A DNA stretch of 44,458 nucleotides, taken from positions 1 through 44,458 of the forward strand of contig NZ_MKTQ01000009.1 in assembly GCF_001898315.1 (NCBI RefSeq). The letters are read 5' to 3'. Shown piece by piece: positions 26,676 through 33,561 of this stretch. Position 1 is the first letter of the stretch; every line of letters begins with the position of its first letter. Source of the DNA: Microbacterium sp. 70-16. Lineage in GTDB: Bacteria > Actinomycetota > Actinomycetes > Actinomycetales > Microbacteriaceae. The position numbers were made by a program, and so were the translations under genes. The notes below the pieces were generated by a model. The model was given only the letters and a program-made list of their open reading frames with translations, made no database searches and was not told the origin of the DNA.

Positions 26676-27248
26676 TCAAAACTGGATCCGCGGCGGCTCC
26701 GAGATCGCGGCCCCGCCGGTGACCTCGAAGAACTCGCGCTCGTGGAAGCCGAGGTTGCGCGCGAACATGTTGTTCGGAAAGACCTTGATCTTCGTGTTCA
26801 GCTCGCGCACGCCGCCGTTGTAGAAGCGGCGGGATGCCTGGATCTTGTCTTCGGTGTCGACGATCGACTGCTGCAGCTGCAGGAAGTTCTGACTCGCCTG
26901 CAGCTGCGGGTAGGCCTCGGCGACGGCGAACAGCGACTTCAGCGCCTGCTGCATGTGGCCTTCGGCAACGCCCGCTTCAGCGGGCGACTGCGCCCCGAGC
27001 GTCTCGGCGCGGGCGCGCGTGACGTTCTCGAACACGGCTTTCTCGTGCGCGGCGTAACCCTTGACGGTCTCGATGAGGTTCGGCAGCAAGTCGGCTCGAC
27101 GTTTGAGTTGGACGGTGATGTCGCTCCAGGCCTCGTCGACGCGCACGTTCAGCGCGACGAGCGAGTTGTACGTCGCCCACAGATAGATCCCGAGGATCAC
27201 CACCAGCGCGACCACGATCAGAACCGGGATCAGCCACGCCATATCCAT
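26676..27248 (-). CDS. lemA: LemA family protein
   Basis: 190 residues. One N-terminal membrane helix (residues 4-26) is followed by an alpha-helical bundle with NSLVALNVRVDEAWSDITVQ, LKRRADLLPNLIETVKGYA, the HEKAVFENVTRARAE helix and the ending RNLGFHEREFFEVTGGA. Function is unknown; it co-occurs with HtpX-like proteases and may help them. ATG 27248 has AGGGGAG about 5 nt upstream, and a TAAGAT box at 27272-27277 precedes it. A second ATG at 27242 is possible. Confidence 0.94.
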   Translation of the reverse strand: MDMAWLIPVLIVVALVVILGIYLWATYNSLVALNVRVDEAWSDITVQLKRRADLLPNLIETVKGYAAHEKAVFENVTRARAETLGAQSPAEAGVAEGHMQQALKSLFAVAEAYPQLQASQNFLQLQQSIVDTEDKIQASRRFYNGGVRELNTKIKVFPNNMFARNLGFHEREFFEVTGGAAISEPPRIQF

Positions 27249-27271
27249 ACGTCTCCCCTCGACTTGTGCTC

Positions 27272-27277
27272 ATCTTA
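27272..27277 (-). promoter_or_regulatory. -10 box (TAAGAT) for lemA-htpX
   Basis: TAAGAT on the minus strand gives a short leader of about 17 nt that contains the AGGGGAG ribosome site before lemA. Confidence 0.45.
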
Positions 27278-27324
27278 TCTGCGGCGGCGGACGCTCCACC
27301 GTGCGCGGCGGAGGTTCTCAGCCG

Positions 27325-28638
27325 TTACTCACCCAGCACCCGCCGCAGATAGGGGTTGCCGAACCGGCGGTCGGGATCGAGGCGATCACGCAGGGCGACG
27401 AAGTCGTCGAAGCGCGGATAGCGCCCCCGCAAGGCCGAGGCATCCAGCGTGTGCATCTTGCCCCAGTGCGGGCGGCCCCCGTGGGCGAGCATGATCTGCT
27501 CGACGGCGGTGAAGTACGCCGTCGGGTCGGCCCTCCAGTAGCGGTGCACCGCGATGTAGCCGCTCGCGCGGCCCGCCGCCGTCGACAGCCACAGATCGTC
27601 GGCGGCGGCGACGCGCACCTCGACGGGGAACTCGATGCGCCAGTCGTTGTCGTCGATGACCTGCTGCACCCCGCGAAAGGCGGCGGCAAGGTTCTCGACG
27701 GGAACGGCGTACTCCATCTCGCGGAACCGCACGCCGCGACTCGTCGCGAAGACGCGATGCGAGGCATCCGAGAACGAGCGATCGCCCCAGACCCGCGCCG
27801 ACATGCGGTTGATACGCGGCACGAGTGCGGGCACGGCGCGCCCGGCGCTGCACACCGCCTGATGCACGCCGTTGCCGACGATGAGGTCGTCGACGATGCG
27901 GGATGCCCGGGACAGCGGCGCCGTCGTGGCATCCGCCGGGAGCCTCGTGTTGGTCTTGGTCAGCGCGACGTCGGTGTGCGGAAACCAGTAGAACTCGAAG
28001 TGGTCGACGGCGTCCGCGCGCGCGATCACGTTGTCCACAACCTCGTCCAGTGCCTCGGGGCGCTCGATCGCCTGCAGCACGAACGTCGGCACGCACTGGA
28101 TCGTGACGTCGACGAGGATGCCGAGGGCGCCCAGCCCCAGCGCGACGGCGGGCAGGAGCTCGGGTTCGTGGTCTTCGTCGACCGTGAGCAGTTCGCCGTC
28201 GGCGGTCACGAGGGTCGCGCCGACGATTTGCGTCGAGAGGCCGCCGAAGCGCGCGCCGGTGCCGTGCGTGCCGGTCGAGATGGCACCCGCGATCGACTGC
28301 CGGTCGATGTCGCCGAGGTTCGTCATCGCGAGGCCGTACGGCGCGAGCAGCGCGGGGATGCGGTGCAGCCGCGTTCCCGCGAGCAGGCGCGCGCGCGACC
28401 GCTCGCGGTCGACCGAGACGAGTCCGGACAGCTCGGTCAGCTCGAGGAGCGTGCCCGGCGCGACCGCGATGCCCGTGAAGCTGTGCCCCGCGCCGACGGC
28501 CTTGATCGGCCGGCCCCGGGTCGCGGCGGCGCGCACTGAGCGGCGCACGGCCTCGATCGTGCTCGGGTACTCGACATACTGCGGCCGAATGTGCTCGGTG
28601 CGCGCCCAGTTCTGCCAGATGCCGCCGGGTCTGGTCAC
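27325..28638 (-). CDS. FAD-dependent D-arabinono-1,4-lactone oxidase-like protein
   Basis: 437 residues. The FAD PP-loop domain is seen in PIKAVGAGHSFTGIAVAPG and the conserved GAISTGTHGTGARFGGLS. The C-terminal ALO domain ends with HWGKMHTLDASALRGRYPRF and DRRFGNPYLRRVLGE. Relatives oxidise sugar lactones such as L-gulono- or D-arabinono-1,4-lactone, or sugar alcohols (AldO). The covalent-FAD histidine is likely in GAGHS. The GTG start overlaps the stop of the deaminase/aldolase gene by 4 bp, so the two proteins are coupled. Confidence 0.88.
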   Translation of the reverse strand: MTRPGGIWQNWARTEHIRPQYVEYPSTIEAVRRSVRAAATRGRPIKAVGAGHSFTGIAVAPGTLLELTELSGLVSVDRERSRARLLAGTRLHRIPALLAPYGLAMTNLGDIDRQSIAGAISTGTHGTGARFGGLSTQIVGATLVTADGELLTVDEDHEPELLPAVALGLGALGILVDVTIQCVPTFVLQAIERPEALDEVVDNVIARADAVDHFEFYWFPHTDVALTKTNTRLPADATTAPLSRASRIVDDLIVGNGVHQAVCSAGRAVPALVPRINRMSARVWGDRSFSDASHRVFATSRGVRFREMEYAVPVENLAAAFRGVQQVIDDNDWRIEFPVEVRVAAADDLWLSTAAGRASGYIAVHRYWRADPTAYFTAVEQIMLAHGGRPHWGKMHTLDASALRGRYPRFDDFVALRDRLDPDRRFGNPYLRRVLGE

Positions 28639-29876
28639 AGGAAGCTCTTCCCTTCGCCGCGGTAGGTGGCCGTCTCGCCGACGAGCTGGTCGCCGCTGGT
28701 CAACAGGTAGTGGTCGACGCGCTCAGCGAGCTCGCCGCTCTTGGCGTGCCGGAACCACGTGCGGTCGCCGATCTTCAGTCCACGGGCGGCATCGCCCTGC
28801 AGCGGCGTCTGCACCTCGCCGGCGCCCTCGCGGGCGAGGGTGTGCAGGCCCGCGGGCCAGGCTGGCAGGGGCTGGCGCGACGCGACGGGCGGGCCCGAGG
28901 CGATCCAGCCGCCGCCGAGGACGGTCGCGATGTCGGGCGTGGGCTTGCGGACGACCTCGAGCGCGAAGGCCGCGGCGGGCGCGGGCGAGAACGCGCGGTA
29001 GAGGTCGAACAGGTGGCCCGCGAGCAGACCGCTGCCGGCCGTCGTCTCGGTGACGGCGAGGTCGGATGCCGTGGACTCCAGCGACCCCGTCCCTCCCCCG
29101 TTCACGAACTCGAGCTGCGTGATCTCACGCAGGCCCGCGACGATCGCGCCGCGGCGGTCGAGCAGTTCCTGCCCCGAACGGCGCTGCATCCAGCGGATCA
29201 CGGCATCGCCCGAGCCGGTGTCGTCGGGCTGGCCCGCGATCTGGGCTTCGTACATCATGAGGCCGACCAAGCGGAAGCCCGCCCGCGCGACGATGCCGCG
29301 CGCGAGCCGCGCCACCTCGCTCGCGTCGTGCACGGGCGAGCGGCGCACGCCGATGTGACCGAGCACGGGGGCGCGCCACGAGGCATCCGCATCGATCGCG
29401 ACGCGGATCGTCGCGCGGGCAGGCGCCGCCGCGATCGCGTCGATGAGGTCGAGCTGGGCGAGGTCGTCGACCATGAGCGTGATGCGGGATGCCTTGTGCT
29501 CATCGGCGGCGAGCGTCGCGAGCGCGGCACGGTCGACCGTGGGGTAGCCGAGGACGATGTCGTCATGCGTGTCGGCCAGCCAGAGCGCTTCGGGCAGCGT
29601 GAAGGCGAGGATGCCCTGGTAGCCCGCGACCGCCAGCGTGGCATCCAGCACCTCGCGCACCCGGATCGACTTGCTCGCGACGCGGATCGGCACGCCGCTC
29701 GAGCGCACCACGAGGTCGAGCGCGTTGTGCCGCAGCGCGTCGACGTCGATCGACGCGACGGGGCCAGCCGCGCTCGCGACAGCGTCGGTGCGCGAGCGCC
29801 AGTAGCGAGCCGGGTCGCGCCACGGCTCCGCGATGGCGGGCTGAGACACGGGTTCGGCGAGCAGGTCGAGGCTCAT
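28635..29876 (-). CDS. Amino acid deaminase/aldolase (fold type III PLP enzyme)
   Basis: 413 residues. An alanine racemase-like N-terminal barrel has ASIDVDALRHNALDLV and the PLP lysine K69 in VPIRVASKSIRVREV. A C-terminal D-serine dehydratase/D-threonine aldolase-like domain follows, with AKSGELAERVDHYLLTSGD at the end. The product may act on D-amino acids or beta-hydroxy amino acids; the substrate is not evident. AAGGAG lies upstream of the ATG and a TAGGCT box at 29904-29909. The coupling with a lactone oxidase recurs in actinobacteria as I recall, but no pathway is established. Confidence 0.85.
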   Translation of the reverse strand: MSLDLLAEPVSQPAIAEPWRDPARYWRSRTDAVASAAGPVASIDVDALRHNALDLVVRSSGVPIRVASKSIRVREVLDATLAVAGYQGILAFTLPEALWLADTHDDIVLGYPTVDRAALATLAADEHKASRITLMVDDLAQLDLIDAIAAAPARATIRVAIDADASWRAPVLGHIGVRRSPVHDASEVARLARGIVARAGFRLVGLMMYEAQIAGQPDDTGSGDAVIRWMQRRSGQELLDRRGAIVAGLREITQLEFVNGGGTGSLESTASDLAVTETTAGSGLLAGHLFDLYRAFSPAPAAAFALEVVRKPTPDIATVLGGGWIASGPPVASRQPLPAWPAGLHTLAREGAGEVQTPLQGDAARGLKIGDRTWFRHAKSGELAERVDHYLLTSGDQLVGETATYRGEGKSFL

Positions 29877-29903
29877 GGGAGGCTCCTTCGCACGGGTGGC
29901 ACA

Positions 29904-29909
29904 AGCCTA
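29904..29909 (-). promoter_or_regulatory. -10 box (TAGGCT) for the deaminase/aldolase-lactone oxidase operon
   Basis: TAGGCT on the minus strand, 27 nt before the ATG; the short leader contains an AAGGAG ribosome site. Confidence 0.45.
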
Positions 29910-29996
29910 CGACGGGACGGAGTCTCTCTTGCGCCGCGACGCCGGGTCGGGTTGCGCGCGGGGTGCTCGTGCTGGTTGGGGTGGGCGAGCGATTTG

Positions 29997-30047
29997 GGTG
30001 GCGCAAATGCCTACCTCGAGCGAGTTGAGGTGGTCATTTGCGCCACC
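29997..30047. repeat. GGCGCAAATG palindromic repeat, copy 3
   Basis: Perfect 13-bp arms (GGTGGCGCAAATG at 29997-30009, CATTTGCGCCACC at 30035-30047) flank a 25-nt centre whose ends also pair (ACCTC/GAGGT). The right flank ATTTCGGCG matches, inverted, the left flank of copy 2, so this copy points the other way. It lies between the glycosyltransferase end and the deaminase/aldolase promoter. Confidence 0.9.
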
Positions 30048-30081
30048 TATTTCGGCGACCGGATGCCCCGGGCGCGAGCGC

Positions 30082-31197
30082 CTACGCTCGCGCGAGCGCG
30101 AGGATGCGGTCCGCCGCCACGGCGGCTCCCGGCGGCGCGGAGCGCAGGCGGGCGCCCGTCGCGGCGGCGCGTTCGCGCAGCGCGGCATCCGCCAGCATGT
30201 CTTCGACTGTGCGGCGGAGCATCGCCGGGTCGCTGCGCGGCGAGAGCTTCGCGCCCAGGCCTTCCGCGGCGATGATGTCGCCGATGAGGGACTGGTCAGC
30301 GGTCGGATTGAGCGGCAGAACGATGAGGGGGATGCCGTGCGCGAGCGCCTTCATCGTCGTGGAGTGCCCGCCGTGCCCGATCACGAGCGCCGCACCGGGG
30401 AAAATCTCGGAGTGGGGTACGAACCCCTCGATCGTCACGTTCGCGGGCACCGTGCGAGGCCGCGAACCCTGGATGTCGCAGCTGCCCGTCGTCACGATCA
30501 CTTCGACGGGCAGGCCCGCGAGCGCGTCGATCGCGCGCCAGTACACGGCGCGCATGCCTGCCAGCGGCGTGCTCGAGAAGCTCACGATGACGCGGGGAAG
30601 GCGGCTCGCGGATGCCGGTGCCGCCACGCCCACCTCGGTGGTGCCAGTCCACGCATAGCCGGCGAGTTCGGGGGCGCCGGAGGCGGGATCGAGCTCGCGG
30701 TCGGTGAGCAGGAGGCGCAGCGCGGCAGCACCCCACAGCAGACGGGGCGAGTGGCCGAGCCCGCGGAGCAGCCCGGACACGAGTCCGTGGAGAGCTGCGC
30801 GCCGCCAGAACTCCCCGAAAGTGTGCAACAGCACGACGACCGGGATGCCTGTGCGCTGGGAACCCGCGATCAGGGCGAGCGCCATGCAGTCCACGACGAC
30901 GATGTCGGCCCGGCGGTCATGGACGAGGCGTTCCGCGTCAGCCGCGAAGCGGCGGCTCAAGAAGATCCCCGCCTGACGTGTTCCCGGCGGTTCCCACCGT
31001 CCCGACGCGTCGCGCCGGGCCGCCCATCGCGCGTCGACCGCGACCGGGTACGCGTCGGACCCCCGGTCGCCCGCTGGCTCGGCGGCGGCGAGTCCCGCTA
31101 TCTCGACCTCGATTCCTCGGCGGCAAAGCTCCTGGGCGATCGCCATCGTCGGCGGCACGTTGCCGCCGAGGTTCGCGGTCAGGAACAGCGCCCTCAC
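30082..31197 (-). CDS. UGT/MGT-like glycosyltransferase (GT1 family)
   Basis: 371 residues from GTG 31195-31197. The N-terminal half begins VRALFLTANLGGNVPPTMA, a typical acceptor-domain start. The C-terminal donor site shows FVPHSEIFPGAALVIGHGGH, then STTMKALAHGIPLIVLPL and TADQSLIGDII. Such enzymes glycosylate small hydrophobic molecules (macrolides, lipids) with a nucleotide sugar. The frame is open to 31329, but this GTG overlaps the stop of a 31-codon small ORF (GTGA). The acceptor is unknown; a role in self-protection against a macrolide-like compound is only a guess. Confidence 0.85.
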   Translation of the reverse strand: MRALFLTANLGGNVPPTMAIAQELCRRGIEVEIAGLAAAEPAGDRGSDAYPVAVDARWAARRDASGRWEPPGTRQAGIFLSRRFAADAERLVHDRRADIVVVDCMALALIAGSQRTGIPVVVLLHTFGEFWRRAALHGLVSGLLRGLGHSPRLLWGAAALRLLLTDRELDPASGAPELAGYAWTGTTEVGVAAPASASRLPRVIVSFSSTPLAGMRAVYWRAIDALAGLPVEVIVTTGSCDIQGSRPRTVPANVTIEGFVPHSEIFPGAALVIGHGGHSTTMKALAHGIPLIVLPLNPTADQSLIGDIIAAEGLGAKLSPRSDPAMLRRTVEDMLADAALRERAAATGARLRSAPPGAAVAADRILALARA

Positions 31198-31289
31198 GGC
31201 TCGACCTCGAGCACCGTCGGGCGGCGCGCAGCGAGCTCGGTCTCGGTGCGCGGCCAACCGGCGGTCGCGGGAGCTGTCTTTCGTGGCAT
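31194..31289 (-). CDS. Putative 31-residue small protein upstream of the glycosyltransferase
   Basis: ATG 31287-31289 has GGAGCGGAG 5-13 nt upstream, a good ribosome site. The ORF ends in a TGA overlapping the glycosyltransferase GTG by 4 bp, as in true coupled genes. The peptide is basic at its start (MPRKTAPATAG) and acidic at its end (LEVEP), with no membrane segment. I recognise no family. It could be a real small protein, a leader peptide that couples translation, or chance. Confidence 0.4.
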   Translation of the reverse strand: MPRKTAPATAGWPRTETELAARRPTVLEVEP

Positions 31290-31554
31290 GTCGACTCCGC
31301 TCCGAGCAGATGGGCGACGATGGGTGCACTCGTGGCTCGCGGCGACCCGCGACGAATCAGCCACGACGATGGCCGCGGGCCGTCCCCCGAGCCAACGGCG
31401 TCAGCGTAGCGCCACCTGCGCAGCGGCGAAAGGCTACCCGTGCTGCGCGAGCGCCCCGAACGAGATCTGCAGCAGTTCGAGCGGCGTGGGGCGGGATGCC
31501 TCGCGGCTCGGCCCCCGGCCGCTCGGCGTCATGCTCGCTCGATAGGGTCGTCGC
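31290..31554. other. Intergenic stretch without a convincing gene
   Basis: Together with the small ORF beside it, this forms the longest gap (31198-31554) between well-supported genes. Frames here are open but show no recognisable protein and poor codon use. It carries the promoter box of the next rightward gene near its end and one GGATGCC. It could hold the promoter of the glycosyltransferase unit (a TACGCT-like box occurs), which I cannot fix. Confidence 0.4.
31543..31548 (+). promoter_or_regulatory. -10 box (TAGGGT) for the GyrA-fragment gene
   Basis: TAGGGT, 6-nt spacer, then ATG 31555, with no ribosome site; leaderless arrangement. Confidence 0.55.
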
Positions 31555-31833
31555 ATGGACGACGAGCTCCGCAACGCGCAGGCCCGACGTGAGATCCTTG
31601 CCGCGTACGTCACGGCGCTCGATGATCCGGCGCGACTGCTGCGCGTGTGCGCGGAGGTCGGCGGCGACAACGACGACGCACGGCGCGCGGTCGCTGCGGC
31701 GTTCGGTGTGTCGGTGCATGCCGCCGACGCGATCCTCGCGCTGCAGGTGAGGCGTTTCACGCCGCGCGAGATCGACAGGGTGCGCGGCGAGTTGGCTGAG
31801 GTCGACCGGCGACTCCGGGTGCTCGGGGCGTAG
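31555..31833 (+). CDS. Stand-alone GyrA/ParC coiled-coil (C-gate) segment-like protein
   Basis: 92 residues. The order ARREILAAYVTALDDPARLL, then DDARRAVAAAFGVSVHAADA and ILALQVRRFTPREIDRVRGE, runs parallel to the long coiled coil and C-gate of type IIA topoisomerase A subunits. There the pattern is HIVEGLLIALDNIDEVI, FGLSEIQAQAILDMRLRRLT and a following helix. No catalytic tyrosine, breakage-reunion domain or beta-pinwheel is present, so it cannot be a working gyrase subunit. It might modulate gyrase or act alone. The resemblance is by eye. It is convergent with the SnoaL-like gene. Confidence 0.7.
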   Translation: MDDELRNAQARREILAAYVTALDDPARLLRVCAEVGGDNDDARRAVAAAFGVSVHAADAILALQVRRFTPREIDRVRGELAEVDRRLRVLGA

Positions 31834-31853
31834 CAGCGAACGGCAGCCTGCAC

Positions 31854-32345
31854 TCAACGGCGGTACTGAGCGGGAGTGTAAGGACCGACCTGCAGCGCCT
31901 TGCCGAGTTCCTCTCCCTCCCACCCGAAGTGCAGCTCGCTTCGCACGATCCACCAGCGCCCGTCGCGGCGCTCGTACCGATCGACGTTGCGGGTCGTCGA
32001 CATCACCTCGGGGCGCCGCTTCGCTTCGTTGTACGCGAGGGTCAGCACGTAGTACTCACTGGCCGCACCGTCGCCGTCGATGTCGATCAGCACGTTGGTG
32101 ACCGCGTGCCGCATCACCGCCCAGCTCTCACCCGCGCCGTATCCCGGGTTGAATCGCACGACATCGCCGGCGACCTTCTCGAGGATCTCGTCGAGGTTGC
32201 GCGAGAGCACGTGCCCCGCCCCCGTCGCGATCTGCGCGTCCGCCGCGAAGACCTCGCGATACAGCGCCGCCTCTGTCGTATCGCGTCCCTTCGCGTACCT
32301 CGCGATCAACTGCGCGATCGCGTACGCGTCATCACCGATGCTCAT
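31854..32345 (-). CDS. SnoaL-like/NTF2-fold protein
   Basis: 163 residues from ATG 32343-32345. An N-terminal helix pattern (AIAQLIARYAKGRDT) is followed by FAADAQIATGAGHVLS, NVLIDIDGDGAASEYYVLTL and the closing strands RYERRDGRWWIVRSELHFGW, typical of the SnoaL_4 group in aromatic dioxygenase small subunits, cyclases and lyases. It is 11 nt downstream of the FAD monooxygenase gene and so in its operon. It may dehydrate or rearrange the hydroxylated product, or only bind it; that is inference. Confidence 0.8.
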   Translation of the reverse strand: MSIGDDAYAIAQLIARYAKGRDTTEAALYREVFAADAQIATGAGHVLSRNLDEILEKVAGDVVRFNPGYGAGESWAVMRHAVTNVLIDIDGDGAASEYYVLTLAYNEAKRRPEVMSTTRNVDRYERRDGRWWIVRSELHFGWEGEELGKALQVGPYTPAQYRR

Positions 32346-32356
32346 CGCTCCCCCAT

Positions 32357-33487
32357 TCAGTACGGCTGGTTCAGCACGGCGATCGCGCCGCCCATGAGCT
32401 TCTGCTGCTCCGGCCCGGTCGGCAGGTTCTGCTGCTCGCGCTGCGACAGCGCGACGCTCGTGTTCACGACGGCGCTCACCCGTGGCCAACGACGCTCGCG
32501 AAAACTCTGGAATGCGTCCTCGATGGACGCCGCGGACTGAAGCTCCTGTGCGAGCACGACGCCGTCTTCCAGCGCCATCCCACCGCCCATGCCCATGTGC
32601 GCCGTCGTGGCATGCGCGGCATCCCCGATCAGCAGCACGCGCCCACGGTGCCACTTCTCGAGGAGAATCCAGTCGAACGGACGGGGAATGATCTCGTCGT
32701 CGGGCTTCAGATGATCGCGAAGCTGCACGATCGCGGGTGCCGTGTACTGCGCCATGAAGTCCCGCAGCACGACGTAAGCCTCTTCCTGACTCAGTCGCGT
32801 GCGCGGCAGATTGAGCACGAACGGGCAGTAGGTCTTGTCGGGATACGGCTGGTAGTAGAAGGCCATGCGCCCCTGCTCCCCCTGCACGTACCACCCCTCC
32901 GGCTCGATGCCCGTCGCATCCGAAAGCCAACGGACGCTCATCTGGCCCGCGTACTCCGGCTCAGGCGCCTCGGGAAAGACGAGTTCCCGCACTTTCGAAT
33001 AGCACCCATCAGCACCGATCACGATGTCGTAGCGGTCGATGCCACCCGTCGAGAAGGTGACCTCCACGGCATCCTCGGTCTCGACGATCTCATCGACCGT
33101 CGTACCGGTCAGCAGGCGCGCACCCAGCTCCGACGCGCGGTCGACCAGCGTCGCCGCCAGCGCGGGGCGGTACACGCCGATGGGCATCAACCCGCCGGCC
33201 GGAATATCCGGCTTCGCCGGAGGCAGCATGAGCGTGCTGCCGTCCGACGCGTACATCCCGGGTGCGGCAAGCCCCGGCTGGCCGTCGGCCGCGACCTGTT
33301 CGTAAACACCCAACTCGGCGAGCGCATTGGGCGCACGCCCCGCGATACCCATGCCGGCACCGACCGCGCCGAACTGATCCGCGAGTTCGACGACATCGAC
33401 GTCGATACCGATCTGCTCGAGCGCGATCGCGGCGGAGAGCCCCGCGATCCCGCCGCCGACGATGAGAGCCCGTGAAACCAAGGCCAT
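32357..33487 (-). CDS. FAD-dependent monooxygenase (group A, salicylate hydroxylase-like)
   Basis: 376 residues. The ADP-binding motif is ALIVGGGIAGLSAAIALEQ (GxGxxG), the DG motif is YDIVIGADGCYSKVR, and the GD motif is VLLIGDAAHATTAHMGMGGG. This is the layout of NAD(P)H-dependent single-component aromatic hydroxylases such as salicylate or urate hydroxylases. The substrate is not evident. AAGGAG-like AAAGGAGTG sits 5-8 nt before the ATG at 33487. It lies 74 nt downstream of lysR on the same strand; that gap carries a motif also found before lysR, so its transcription is probably LysR-controlled. Confidence 0.9.
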   Translation of the reverse strand: MALVSRALIVGGGIAGLSAAIALEQIGIDVDVVELADQFGAVGAGMGIAGRAPNALAELGVYEQVAADGQPGLAAPGMYASDGSTLMLPPAKPDIPAGGLMPIGVYRPALAATLVDRASELGARLLTGTTVDEIVETEDAVEVTFSTGGIDRYDIVIGADGCYSKVRELVFPEAPEPEYAGQMSVRWLSDATGIEPEGWYVQGEQGRMAFYYQPYPDKTYCPFVLNLPRTRLSQEEAYVVLRDFMAQYTAPAIVQLRDHLKPDDEIIPRPFDWILLEKWHRGRVLLIGDAAHATTAHMGMGGGMALEDGVVLAQELQSAASIEDAFQSFRERRWPRVSAVVNTSVALSQREQQNLPTGPEQQKLMGGAIAVLNQPY

Positions 33488-33530
33488 GAATCACTCCTTT
33501 GTTCATCCACCCCGTTTGGCAGAAGGCCAG

Positions 33531-33560
33531 TATCGGGAGCGGATGGCGGATGTGACGCCG
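33531..33560. promoter_or_regulatory. Candidate LysR operator before the FAD monooxygenase
   Basis: ATCGGGAGC then ATGGCGG, two bases further apart than in the match at 34562-34577 before lysR itself. Both lie 30-75 nt right of a minus-strand start codon, in the same orientation. The site begins just after the lysR stop codon. Confidence 0.5.
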
Positions 33561-33561
33561 G

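Noticed and set aside
30082..31197. Calling the glycosyltransferase a macrolide resistance enzyme
   Set aside because: Only the general GT1/MGT fold is visible; acceptor specificity cannot be read from motifs.
28710..31545. Long plus-strand frames of 500 or more codons opposite the lactone oxidase to glycosyltransferase region
   Set aside because: They run across several well-supported minus-strand genes and intergenic repeats without any domain.
31357..31953. 198-codon minus-strand open frame over the GyrA-fragment gene
   Set aside because: No recognisable domain, and the plus-strand frame has a clear homology pattern and a promoter box.
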